A DNA stretch of 64,000 bases from Beroe forskalii (taxonomy: Eukaryota > Ctenophora > Nuda > Beroida > Beroidae): positions 124,001-188,000 of the forward strand of contig WFMF01000140.1 of assembly GCA_011033025.1 (NCBI GenBank), given 5' to 3'. A model generated the notes under the pieces. It was not told where the DNA came from, did no database searches, and worked only from the letters and a program-made list of their open reading frames with translations. Below, in pieces: positions 25,707-37,000 of the stretch. A program made the position numbers and the translations under genes. Every line of letters starts with the position of its first letter. Positions within the stretch are counted from its first letter, which is position 1.

Positions 25707-26493
25707 AGCGTTACTCACGGATATAATAGCTACCTAAAATAAACCTTAGAAATAAAACTATAGTCTACAGTACTGTAATAACGTTATATCATTTGTGTAG
25801 ATAGAATATAGAATATTGTTAATAATCGTGCTCAAGATGATCCATACAGGTAGGCGAAAGAACAAAAAGTCAAAAATCGTCTGAATCATAATTAACAGTT
25901 AAATATTTGATTTGTTGAGAACAAACTACAATAGATGATATTAGAGTATGATGAATCTCAGTCATTATCAATAGGGAAAATAAAACTGGAATTTCCTATA
26001 CTGTTAAACACGCACCTAAAAACTAAAAATCAATGCAATATAGTACCGATCATGAACAAAATACCCGTAGCACCAAGACGACTAGAGTAAACGTAAGCAC
26101 TTATTTACATCTCGTATAAGAAACAGATGAAAATCATTCTTTACTAAACCACCCATTAACGGTATAAAGCTACCAGCTAAGTTTTAAAAACTACCAGCAA
26201 TATTATCATGATTTTAAGAAATATTATTTAATCCTGGTAACAAGCCGGATATTAAACGTTCTTATCTGCATTAGACTATAAAAATAAAATCCAAGTGCAC
26301 TAAGTAGACAAATTGGAGAAAAAAACCTTTGTCAAAACTTATATATAGAGATATGTAGATAGATCAAAATCAATTATACTCAGTTATAAATTTATCATTT
26401 AAGAATGAGAATGATTATAACATTTCTAATGGTAAATCAATGATTAACAACAGAGTTCCTGATAAACCGTAGCTAGTTATCACTGTAACTACC

Positions 26494-28065
26494 TCATTGT
26501 GTGTTGCGTCTAACATCGTAGTAAATAACAAGCCTCACTTGTCCTGCGTCACACAACCAACCACCCCACCATACACCACCTCCCTCTGTGTCGTACTCCG
26601 GTCTACCTCTCCAGGAGATACACATGTTACACCATTCACCATTGCTATAGTACTCCTCAATAACAAGGTGCATGTTAGCACTGCTGATAACATTCTTGTG
26701 ACAATGCAAGTCAGCAGGGTAGTCCTTATCATCCACTGTTAACTTAATATTAAACTTACCAGTTTTCTCACGTGACACTGGGTTACTTTCAGGATTAACC
26801 CCACATTCTGAGTTTTGAATGTTACATTGAGGAAGACGGGTAAGAACTTATAACACTGTTCAGTGGTCATTGCAAAACTGTTCGAATGTTGTCTCAGTAC
26901 CAACAATTACTGCTGTGTCACAGTCGGATACCACTGATGAAGGGAAGGTTCTGTAAGCGTTCAGATAATAGAATCTCTCAGCAAACAGTCAGGGTACCAT
27001 AGTGACCGTGCCAGTACAAATACCAGGGAGATTTTCAGTATTTGATGTTCACGACGAGTAACATTACACCAATACGCGTATTCTATAACCATGAAGGTGC
27101 TGATTCCAGGAACCTCCAACAGGGCAATAACAATACCCTCGTCAGGTATAACAGCTAACAGCTTCCTATCATGGAATAAGTTCTGTATAACAGTATAACG
27201 TGGTACACTCACAATCGCATCACAGCCACTCGAAGATGCACCATCCTGGTGTCTTAGAGCTTTTATTCAAAGTTTTAACCAAGGCCAGATCTTTCTCGTT
27301 CAAATTGTCGAACCGTTCGAACAGCAAGTCCATCATATCATCGAACAGCTGCAAATCATTCACCAAACACTGCCACTTTGTATTAGAAAACACAGCGTGA
27401 ACAGTGGCAGTTACCCCTTCTTCCATCTGGATGTGATCTTTTACAGCTCGTAACACTGGAATGTATCCTCCGTTGCACATTACAAGGAGATGTTCCACAT
27501 TAGCTGGCTTGATGTCCGCGCAGTTTTCCCTCAGATATCGCTCCACAAACAATTCAGCCACATTCTCAATTCTGGAAAATGTGGTTATCACTATCTCCAT
27601 CAAATGTCCACACTTCTGAGTAGTTTCCGAGTACACAGCCTCGTCAAAAAGAAATGCCATGTCCCTGAAATCCTGTGAGCAAGACTCACAGAATCGAGTG
27701 AATGCGGCAGTGCATTTCTCAGACATCCACCTCACTCTAAAAGCGTGAGATATCTTGTTGATTTCTCTGAAATGGCTCTCTTCAACAAGAAGATCACCAC
27801 TGTAAAGCTCTCGAGGAACATTACAACAATGTCCTTGGAGAAGTCCTTTATCTCTACCTTGACTGTCTGACTGATCATTCGTGAACAATCGCGTGAAAAC
27901 CTCACTGTTCCATGAAAGAACGAGAGACGATGCCCTCATGGAAGTGGAATCCCTGAATTCGATTGAGACGTTTCCATGAAATTCATCGTGGAGGTTCTCC
28001 ACACCGAAGTTACAGGGCACTGATACGGGTGGGACTGTTGAACGTGTTGGGACCGTGATAGACAT
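26494..28065 (-). pseudogene. BTB/POZ protein, array copy 4 (several frameshifts)
   Basis: Three open pieces remain: 28065-27220 (BTB domain and first helical part, with a local frame wobble near 27810-27890), 27212-26961, and 26778-26494 (C-terminus). Single-base gains and losses separate them. Sequence variants place it with copy 1 (EYDTEGGGVWWGGWLCDAGQ), except at the variable YYSNGE site, where it is unique. Confidence 0.75.
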
Positions 28066-28853
28066 AGCGTTACACACGGATATAATGGCTACCTGAAAGT
28101 GTCTGGTTAGAAATAAACCTATAGTCTACCGTACTGTAATAACGTTATATCATTTGTGTAGATAGAATATAGAATATTGTTAATAATCGTGGCTCAAGAT
28201 GATCCGCCTACAGGTAGGCGAAAGAACAAAAAGTCAAAAATCGTCTGAATCATAATTAACAGTTAAATAATTAACAGTTGAGAACAAACTACAATAGATG
28301 ATATTAGAGTATGATGAATCTCAGTCATTATCAATAGGGAAAATAAAACTGGAATTTCCTATACTGTTAAACACGCACCTAAAAACTAAAAATCAATTCA
28401 ATATAGTACCGATCATGAACAAAATACCCGTAGCACCAAGACGGCTAGAATAAACGTAAGCACTTATTTACATCTCGTATTAGAAAAGATGAAAATCATT
28501 CTTGACTAACCCCTTATTAACGGTATAAAGCTACCGCCTAAGTTTCAAAAACTACCAGCAATATTATCATGATTTTAAGAAATATTATTTAATCCTGGTA
28601 ACAAGCCGGATATTAAACGTTCTTATCTGCATTAGACTATAAAAATAAAATCAAGTGCAGTGAGTAGACAAATTGGAGAAAAAAAACCGTTGTCCAAACT
28701 TATATAGATATGTAGATAGATAGAAAATCAAGTATACTCCAGTTATTAAATTTATCATTTAAGAATGAGAATGATTATAACATTTCTAATGGTAAATCAA
28801 TGATTAACAACAGAGTTCCTGATAAACCGTAGCTAGTTATCACTGTAACTACT

Positions 28854-30422
28854 TCATTGTGTGTTGCGTCTAACATCGTAGTAAATAACAAGTCTCACTT
28901 GGTCTGTGCCACACCACTCCCAACCACCCCACACTACACCACCTCTCACTGTGCGGTACTCCGGTCTACCCCACCAGGAGATACCACGGTTACACCATTT
29001 ACCAATGAAGTACACCTCAATAACAAGGTGCATGTTAGCACTGCTGATAACATCCCTGTGACAGTGCAAGTCAGCAGGGTAGTCCTTATAATCCACCGAT
29101 AACACAATGTTAAATTTACCAGTCTCCTCACGTGACACTGGGGTTACTTTCAGAATAAACCCACATTCTGAGTTTTGAATGTTGCACTGAGGATGACGGA
29201 GTAAGAACTTATAACACTGTTCAGTGGTTACTAATTCTCTTATTGTTGTCTCAGTACCAACAATACGTGTTGTGTCCCTGTCAGATACCACTGATTGAGG
29301 CAAGTTCTGTAAGCGTTCAGGACTAAAGAATCTCTCAGCAAACAGTTGGGGTACCCTACACAGAGACCGTGCAGTACAAATACTAGGTAGATTTTCTAGT
29401 ATTTGTCTACGACGAGTATCATTACAACTATACGCGTATTCTATAACCATGAAGGTGCTGATTCCAGGAACCTCTGACAGGGCATTAACAATACCCTCGT
29501 CAGGTATATCCTTGAACAGCTTCCAATCATGGAATAAGTTCTGAATAGCAGTATAACCTGGTACACTCACAGTCGCATCACAGGTACTTGAAGATGCACC
29601 ATCCTGGTGTCTTAGAGCTTTGTTCAAAGTTTTAACCAAGCCCAGATCTTTCTCGTTCAAATGATCAAACCTTTTGAACAGCAAGTCCATCATATCATCG
29701 TATAACTGTGTATCGTTCACCAAACACTGCACCACTTCTGTACTAGAAAACACAGCGTGAACAGTGGCAGTTACCCCTTCTTCCATCTGGATATGATCTT
29801 TTACAGCTCGTAACACTGGAATGTATCCTCCGTTGCACATTCCAAGGAGGTGTTCCACATTAGCTGGCGTGATGACTGTGCAGTTTTCCCTCAGATATTG
29901 CTCCACAAACAGTTCCGACACATTTTCAATTCTGGAAAATGTGGTTATCAATATCTCCATCAAATGTCCACACTTCTGAGTTGTTTCAGAGTAAACTGCC
30001 TCGTCAAAAAGTAATGCCATGTCCCTGAAATCCTGTGAGCAAGACTCACAGAATCGGGTGAATGCGGCAGTGCATTTCTCAGACATCCACCTCACTTTAA
30101 AAGCGTGAGATATCTTGTTGATTTCTCTGAAATGGCTCTCTTCAACAAGAAGATCGCCACTGTAAAGGCTCTCCAGGAACATGACAACAACGTCCTTGGA
30201 GAAGTCCTTTATCTCTACCTTGGACTGTCTGTACTCCGTGAACAATCGCGTGAAAACCTCACTGTTCCATGAGAGAATGAGGGACGATGCCCTCATGGAA
30301 GTGGAATCCTTGAATTCGATTGAGACGTTTCCATGGAATTCATCGTGGAGATTCTCCACCCCGAAGTTACAGGGCACTGATACGGGTGGGACTGTTGAAC
30401 GTGTTGGGACTGTGATAGACAT
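28854..30422 (-). CDS. BTB/POZ domain protein, array copy 5 (intact)
   Basis: Open frame of 522 residues from ATG 30422 to TGA 28854, with an acceptor-like CACTTTCAG just upstream. The BTB domain is at about residues 25-130, then a BACK-like helical part, then the unassigned C-terminal region. It differs from copy 6 mainly at isolated sites in the second half (EVYFIGKWCNRG, SWWGRPEY, DTTRIVGTETTIRELV). It lacks the 11-residue insert after FTEYR. Expression and Cullin-3 binding are not shown by the sequence. Confidence 0.87.
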   Translation of the reverse strand: MSITVPTRSTVPPVSVPCNFGVENLHDEFHGNVSIEFKDSTSMRASSLILSWNSEVFTRLFTEYRQSKVEIKDFSKDVVVMFLESLYSGDLLVEESHFREINKISHAFKVRWMSEKCTAAFTRFCESCSQDFRDMALLFDEAVYSETTQKCGHLMEILITTFSRIENVSELFVEQYLRENCTVITPANVEHLLGMCNGGYIPVLRAVKDHIQMEEGVTATVHAVFSSTEVVQCLVNDTQLYDDMMDLLFKRFDHLNEKDLGLVKTLNKALRHQDGASSSTCDATVSVPGYTAIQNLFHDWKLFKDIPDEGIVNALSEVPGISTFMVIEYAYSCNDTRRRQILENLPSICTARSLCRVPQLFAERFFSPERLQNLPQSVVSDRDTTRIVGTETTIRELVTTEQCYKFLLRHPQCNIQNSECGFILKVTPVSREETGKFNIVLSVDYKDYPADLHCHRDVISSANMHLVIEVYFIGKWCNRGISWWGRPEYRTVRGGVVWGGWEWCGTDQVRLVIYYDVRRNTQ

Positions 30423-31208
30423 AGTGTTACTCACAGATATAATAGCTACCTGAAAGTGTCTGGTTAGAAATAAACCTATAGTCTACAGTACTGTAATAAC
30501 GTTATATCATTTTGTAGATAGAATATAGAATATTGTTAATAATCGTGGCTCAAGATGATCCGCCTACAGGTAGGCGAAAGAACAAAAAGTCAAAAATCGT
30601 CTGAATCATAATTAACAGTTAAATATTTGATTTGTTGAGAACAAACTACAATAGATGATATTAGAGTATGATGAATCTCAGTCATTATCAATAGGGAAAA
30701 TAAAACTGGAATTTCCTACACTGTTAAACACGCACCTAAAAACTAAAAATCAATTCAATATAGTACCGATCATGAACAAAATACCCGTAGCACCAAGACG
30801 GCTAGAATAAACGTAAGCACTTATTTACATCTCGTATAAGAAACAGATGAAAATCATTCTTTACTAACCCCTTATTAACGGTATAAAGCTACCGCCTAAG
30901 TTTCAAAAACTACCAGCAATATTATCATGATTTTAAGAAATATTATTTAATCCTGGTAACAAGCCGGATATTAAACGTTCTTATCTGCATTAGACTATAA
31001 AAATAAAATCAAGTGCAGCGAGGAAACAAATTAGAGAAAAAAACCGTTGTCAAAACTTATATAGATATGTAGATAGATAGAAAATCAAGTATACTCCAGT
31101 TATAATTTATCATTTGAGAATCAGCATGACTATAACATTTCTAATGGTAAATCAATGATTAACAACAGAGTTCCTGATAAACCGTAGCTAGTTATCACTG
31201 TAACTACT

Positions 31209-32777
31209 TCATTGTGTGTTGCGTCTAACATCGTAGTAAATAACAAGTCTCACTCGTTCTGTGCCACACCACCAACCACTCCACCCTACACCACCTCCCA
31301 CTGTGCGGTACTCCGGTCTACCAAACCAGGAGATACCCATGTTACACCATTTACCTTGGATGTACCTCTCAATAACAAGGTGCATGTTAGCACTGCTGAT
31401 AACATCCCTGTGACAGTGCAAGTCAGCAGGGTAGTCCTTATCATCCGTCGTTAACACAATGTTAAATTTACCAGTCTCCTCACGTGACACTGGGGTTACT
31501 TTCAGAATAAACCCACATTCTGAGTTTTGTATGTTACACTGAGGATGACGGAGTAAGAACTTATAACACTCTTCAGTGGTTACAAAATGTTCCCATGTTG
31601 TATCAGAACCAACAACTACTGCTGTGTCACAGTCGGATATCACTGACTGAGGTAGGTTCTGTAAGAGTTCAGGACTAAAGAATCTCTCAGCAAACAGTTG
31701 GGGTACCCTACACAGAGACCGTGCAGTACAAATACTAGGTAGATTTTCTAGTATTTGTCTACGACGAGTATCATTACAAAACATGTACGCGTATTCTATA
31801 ACCATGAAGGTGCTGATTCCAGGAACCTCCAACAGGGCAATAACAATACCCTCGTCAGGTATATCCTTGAACATCCACCCATCATAGAATAAGTTCTGTA
31901 TAGCAGTATAACTTGGTACACTCACAGTCGCATCACAGGTACTTGAAGATGCACCATCCTGGTGTCTTAGAGCTTTGTTCAAAGTTTTAACCAAGTCCAG
32001 ATCTTTCTCGTTCGAATGATCAAACCGTTTGAACAGCAAGTCCATCATGTCATCGTACAACTGTGAATCGTTCACCAAACACTGCACCACTTCTGTACTA
32101 GAAAACACAGCGTGAACAGTTGCAGTTACCCCTTCTTCCATCTGGATATGATCTTTTACAGCTCGTAACACTGGAATGTATCCTCCATGGCACATTCCAA
32201 GGAGGTGTTCCACATTAGCTGGCGTGATGACTGTGCAGTTTTCCCTCAGATATTGCTCCACAAACAGTTCAGACACATTTTCAATTCTGGAAAATGTGGT
32301 TATCAATATCTCCATTAAATGTCCACACTTCAGAGTAGTTTCAGAGTACACAGCCTCGTCAAAAAGTAATGCCATGTCCCTGAAATCCTGTGAGCAAGAC
32401 TCACAGAATCGGGTGAATGCGGCAGTGCATTTCTCAGACATCCACCTCACTCTAAACGCGTGAGATATCTTGTTGATTTCTCTGAAATGGCTCTCTTCAA
32501 CAAGAAGATCGCCACTGTAAAGGCTCTCCAGGAACATGACAACAACGTCCTTGGAGAAGTCTTTTATCTCTACCTTGGACTGTCTGTACTCAGTGAACAA
32601 TCGCGTGAAAACCTCACTGTTCCATGAGAGAACGAGGGACGATGCCCTCATGGAAGTGGAATCCTTGAATTCGATTGAGACGTTTCCATGGAATTCATCG
32701 TGGAGATTCTCCACCCCGAAGTTACAGGGCACTGATACGGGTGGGACTGTTGAAAGTGCTGGGACTGTGATAGACAT
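31209..32777 (-). CDS. BTB/POZ domain protein, array copy 6 (intact)
   Basis: Open frame of 522 residues from ATG 32777 to TGA 31209. The first 300 residues nearly equal copy 5. Unique residues sit in the variable C-terminal sites (ERYIQGKWCNMG, SWFGRPEY, VVVGSDTTWEHFV, LFYDGWMFKDI). The upstream acceptor word is CACTTTGAG rather than CACTTTCAG, as in copy 2, so if the untranslated first exon is real its splicing may differ. This is the rightmost unit; the spacer upstream of it diverges after about 90 bases. Confidence 0.87.
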   Translation of the reverse strand: MSITVPALSTVPPVSVPCNFGVENLHDEFHGNVSIEFKDSTSMRASSLVLSWNSEVFTRLFTEYRQSKVEIKDFSKDVVVMFLESLYSGDLLVEESHFREINKISHAFRVRWMSEKCTAAFTRFCESCSQDFRDMALLFDEAVYSETTLKCGHLMEILITTFSRIENVSELFVEQYLRENCTVITPANVEHLLGMCHGGYIPVLRAVKDHIQMEEGVTATVHAVFSSTEVVQCLVNDSQLYDDMMDLLFKRFDHSNEKDLDLVKTLNKALRHQDGASSSTCDATVSVPSYTAIQNLFYDGWMFKDIPDEGIVIALLEVPGISTFMVIEYAYMFCNDTRRRQILENLPSICTARSLCRVPQLFAERFFSPELLQNLPQSVISDCDTAVVVGSDTTWEHFVTTEECYKFLLRHPQCNIQNSECGFILKVTPVSREETGKFNIVLTTDDKDYPADLHCHRDVISSANMHLVIERYIQGKWCNMGISWFGRPEYRTVGGGVGWSGWWCGTERVRLVIYYDVRRNTQ

Positions 32778-33542
32778 AGTGTTACTCACGGATATAATAG
32801 CTACCTCAAAGTGTCTGGTTAGAAATAAAACTATAGTCTACAGTACTGTAATAACGTTATATCACTCGTTTAACTGTAGATGAAATATTATAGAATACGG
32901 TTATTAATCAAGGCTGAAGAGGACTGAGGATCCAAGTGTAAAATTGGAATTTCCTAAAGCGTTTGTCCAGATTTATCATAATTCATAATATAACATGCGA
33001 CAGGAAAAAACACATATCTGCAATTCACAATTTAGTAATAAATTTAAAACTATCTTAGAATGATAATAATATTCATTGTGGCACTCATTTATAATTCCGC
33101 GAAACATCTCCATTCTACACTATCAAAGAAAATTTAAAATGGCACTCATCGTGTATTAAAAATACCCGAATCAAGCTGTATCTAAAAATCTGATAAACTA
33201 ACTTGATCTGAAATAGACATGCAAAATTATTATTATACCCTAACCCCCAATATTTTAGTCCTGTAAATATAATCGTGTAAATATAATCGGCATTTACTAT
33301 ATTTTGCTAGTTAATTTGGCAAAAATTTGCGCCAAATAGGCTCAAAAATTTTTAAGGTATTAATCAAAAATCCGGATCTATTAGTTTCTGCGGTCTAGCC
33401 TCCTCCAAGGGACCATTAGGAACAATCAAAGAATAAATAGAAATTTTCTCATTTATTTTAAACTTTACTTCTCAAGCTTTATTCATGTGCAAAAATATTC
33501 AATACCAAATTTTGACAGTTAAATTTACGAAATTCTCTCGCA

Positions 33543-33719
33543 TTAATTTTGGAATCTGGGTGAACTCATGTTCATCACATTGAAATAAGTATTTTGTACT
33601 AATTCATCATACTGAATGAACTCAACTCGATTGGATGGCTCCAAATTCAGTTTCATAAAACAGTTCAACGATCCTTCAATTTGTCCGTGCTTTCCCATGG
33701 TTTTATATTGGTATAACAC
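33543..33719 (-). CDS. Possible short coding exon, unassigned
   Basis: After a strong acceptor (CATTTTATTTTTTTAG) the frame VLYQYKTMGKHGQIEG... runs 58 codons to a TAA at 33543; an internal ATG lies at 33698 in a good context (AACCATGG). The composition looks protein-like (FMKLNLEPSNRVEFIQYDEL) and may be TPR-like, but I do not recognise it. It lies downstream of the kinase stop, so it could be the last exon of another transcript, an alternative last exon, or chance. Confidence 0.35.
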   Translation of the reverse strand: MLYQYKTMGKHGQIEGSLNCFMKLNLEPSNRVEFIQYDELVQNTYFNVMNMSSPRFQN

Positions 33720-34010
33720 CTAAAAAAATAAAATGCTAACGATTCCAATTTTGACTATTAATATAGGCTGACTATATTCTTGGAGGTTAAGATACGCATT
33801 ATTCAGAAGTTTAATAACATTCACAATTTAAAAAAAAACAACTGTCAATTTTGAACCATTACGGCGAACCATTTCAAGAAAATGCTGCTATCTTATATTT
33901 TGGCTTAGTCATGCAGGAAATTAAAATTACGGAATAAGTCAACAGAAATTAAATAAAGATTTTATACCAATTTAAATGATTTTCGAAAAAGACAAAGTGA
34001 GAAAGAAGGT

Positions 34011-37000
34011 TCAAAAAACTATGTTGTCAACATAGACACAGTCGTCGCTACTGAATCCTGAATTACTTTCTAGCATGTCCAGCTTCTGGATTACAGTGTC
34101 GATATCAGGACGACTTGTTGGTTCCACCTGCAAAAGCGCAACGTTTTTATATGCAATATCCATGCCAACAGATGTCCGGAAGTTATGATCCTCATGCAGG
34201 GTTATAGATTTTGTATTTTGTTTTTTTTTCTACTTCGCGGACTTAATTAACTAAGATCGATTTAGATCTGCGGAAGAGAGAAAGACATGGGGGATAAAAG
34301 AGAGGGTTGAAACTTGGAAAGGCAAAGGAGAGGGAGGGTAAAAGAAAGGGTGGAAAGGTGGAAGGCAAAGGATAGGGAGGGTAAAAGGGAGGGTGGAAAG
34401 GTGGAAGGCAAAGGAGAGGGAGGGTAAAAGGGAGGGTTGAAACTTGGAAAGACAAAGGATAGGGAGGGTAAAAGGGAGGGTGGAAAGGTGAAAGGCAAAG
34501 GATAGGGAGGGTAAAAGGGAGGGTGAAAAGGTGGAAGGCAAAGGAGAGGGAGGGTAAAAGGGAAGGTGGAAAGGTGGAAGGCAAAGGAGAGGGAGGGTAA
34601 AAGAGAGGGTGGAAGGCAAAGGATAGGGAGGGTAAAAGAGAGGGTGGAAAGGTGAAAGACAAAGGAGAGGGAGGGTAAAAGAGAGGGTGGAAAGGTGGAA
34701 GGCAAAGGGGAGGGAGGGTAAAAGGGAGGGTGGAAAGGTGGAAGGCAAAGGATAGGGAGGGTAAAAGAGAGGGAGGAAAGGTGGAAGGCAAAGGAGAGGG
34801 AGGGTAAAAGGGAGGGTGGAAAGGTGGAAGGCAAAGGATAGGGAAGGTAAAAGAGAGGGTGGAAGGCAAAGGAGAGGGAGGGTAAAAGAGAGGGTGGAAG
34901 GCAAAGCAGAGGGAGGGTAAAAGAGAGGGTGGAAAGCAAAGGAGAGGGAGGGTAAAAGGGAGGGTGGAAAGGTGGAAGGCAAAGGAGAGGGAGGGTAAAA
35001 GGGAGGGTGGAAAGGTGGAAGGCAAAGGAGAGGGAGGGTAAAAGGGAGGGTGGAAAGGTGGAAGGCAAAGGAGAGGGAGGGTAAAAGGGAGGGTGGAAAG
35101 GTGGAAGGCAAAGGGGAGGGAGGGTAAAAGGGAGGGTGGAAGGCAAAGGAGAGGGAGGGTAAAAGAGAGGGTGGAAGGCAAAGCAGAGGGAGGGTAAAAG
35201 AGAGGGTGGAAGGCAAAGCAGAGGAGGCAAAAGAGGGTGGAAGGCAAAGGAGGAGGGTAAAAGAGAGGTGGAAGGCAAAGGAGAGGGAGGGTAAAAGAGG
35301 GTGGAAAGGTGGAAGGCAAAGGAGAGGAGGGTAAAAGGAGGGTGGAAAGGTGGAAGGCAAAGGGAGGGAGGGTAAAAGGGAGGGTGGAAGGCAAAGGAGA
35401 GGAGGTCAAAAGAGGTGGAAGGCAAAGCAGAGGGAGGGTAAAAGAGAGGGTGGAAGGCAAAGCAGAGGGAGGGTAAAAGAGAGGGTGGAAGGCAAAGGAG
35501 AGGGAGGGTAAAAGAGAGGGTGGAAGGCAAAGGAGAGGGAGGGTAAAAGAGAGGGTGGAAAAGTGGAAGGCAAAGGAGAGGGAGGGTAAAAGGGAGGGTG
35601 GAAAGGTGGAAGGCAAAGGTGAGGGAGGGTAAAAGGGAGGGTGGAAAGGTGAAAGGCAAAGGAGAGGGAGGGTGGAAAGGTGGAAGGCAAAGGAGAGGGA
35701 GGGTAAAAGAGAGGGAGGAAAAGTGGAAAGGCAAAGGAGAGGGAGGGTACAAGGGAGGGTGGAAAGGTGAAAGGCAAAGGAGAGGGAGGGTAAAAGAGAG
35801 GGTGGAAAAGTGGAAAGGCAAAGGAGAGGGAGGGTAAAAGGGAGGGTGGAAAGGTGGAAGGCAAAGGAGAGGGAGGGTAAAAGGGAGGGTGGAAAGGTGG
35901 AAGGCAAAGGAGAGGGAGGGTAAAAGAGAGGGTGGAAAGGTGGAAGACAAAGGAGAGGGAGGGTAAAAGAGAGGGTGGAAGGCAAAGCAGAGGGAGGGTA
36001 AAAGAGAGGGTGGAAGGCAAAGCAGAGGGAGGGTAAAAGAGAGGGTGGAAGGCAAAGGAGAGGGAGGGTAAAAGGGAGGGTGGAAGGCAAAGGAGAGGGA
36101 GGGTAAAAGAGAGGGTGGAAGGCAAAGCAGAGGGAGGGTAAAAGAGAGGGTGGAAGGCAAAGCAGAGGGAGGGTAAAAGAGAGGGTGGAAGGCAAAGGAG
36201 AGGGAGGGTAAAAGAGAGGGTGGAAAGGTGGAAGGCAAAGGAGAGGGAGGGTAAAAGAGAGGGTGGAAAGGTGGAAGGCAAAGGGGAGGGAGGGTAAAAG
36301 AGAGGGTGGAAGGCAAAGGAGAGGGAGGGTGAAAGGGAGGGTGGAAAAGTGGAAGGCAAAGGAGAGGGAGGGTAAAAGGGAGGGTGAAAAGGTGGAAGGC
36401 AAAGGAGAGGGAGGGTAAAAGGGAGGGTGGAAAGGTGAAAGGCAAAGGAGAGGGAGGGTGGAAAGGTGGAAGGCAAAGGTGAGGGAGGGTAAAAGAGAGG
36501 GTGGAAAAGTGGAAAGGCAAAGGAGAGGGAGGGTAAAAGAGAGGGTGGAAAAGTGGAAAGGCAAAGGAGAGGGACGGTAAAAGAGAGGGTGGAAGGCAAA
36601 GCAGAGGGAGGGTAAAAGAAAGGGTGGAAGGCAAAGCAGAGGGAGGGTAAAAGAGAGGGTGGAAGGCAAAGGAGAGGGAGGGTAAAAGAGAGGGTGGAAA
36701 GGTGGAAGGTAAAGGAGAGGGAAGGTAAAAGAGAGGGTGGAAAGGTGGAAGGCAAAGGAGAGGGAGGGTAAAAGGGAGGGTGGAAAGGTGGAAGGCAAAG
36801 GAGAGGGAGGGTAAAAGAGAGGGTGCAAAGGTGAAAGACAAAGGAGAGGGAGGGTAAGAGGGAGGGTGGAAAGGTGGAAGGCAAAGGATAGGGAGGGTGG
36901 AAAGGTGGAAGGCAAAGGAGAGGGAAGGTAAAAGAGATGTTGCATAAAACAGGAGAATTTGAGAGGGAGGGTACAAGAGAGGGTGGGTTTAAGAGAGAGG

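Larger units (their letters stand above)
17222..32865 (-). repeat. Tandem array of six BTB gene units
   Basis: Six head-to-tail units with stop codons at 19381, 21772, 24163, 26494, 28854 and 31209, a period of 2331-2391 bp. Each unit is one intronless BTB gene plus a near-identical spacer of about 780 bp with words such as CACCAAGACGGCTAG, AATCCTGGTAACAAGCCGG and CCGCCTACAGGTAGGCG. At the left edge a spacer begins at about 17222 without a preceding gene. At the right edge similarity fades near 32865, with diverged spacer traces to about 32960. Units 1 and 4 share variants (AATTAACAGTTGAG in the spacer, the EYDTEGGG C-terminus) that units 2, 3, 5 and 6 lack. Confidence 0.93.

Noticed and set aside
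30181..30453. Plus-strand ORFs repeated in each BTB unit
   Set aside because: Antisense shadows of the BTB coding frame; they break between copies while the minus frame is kept.
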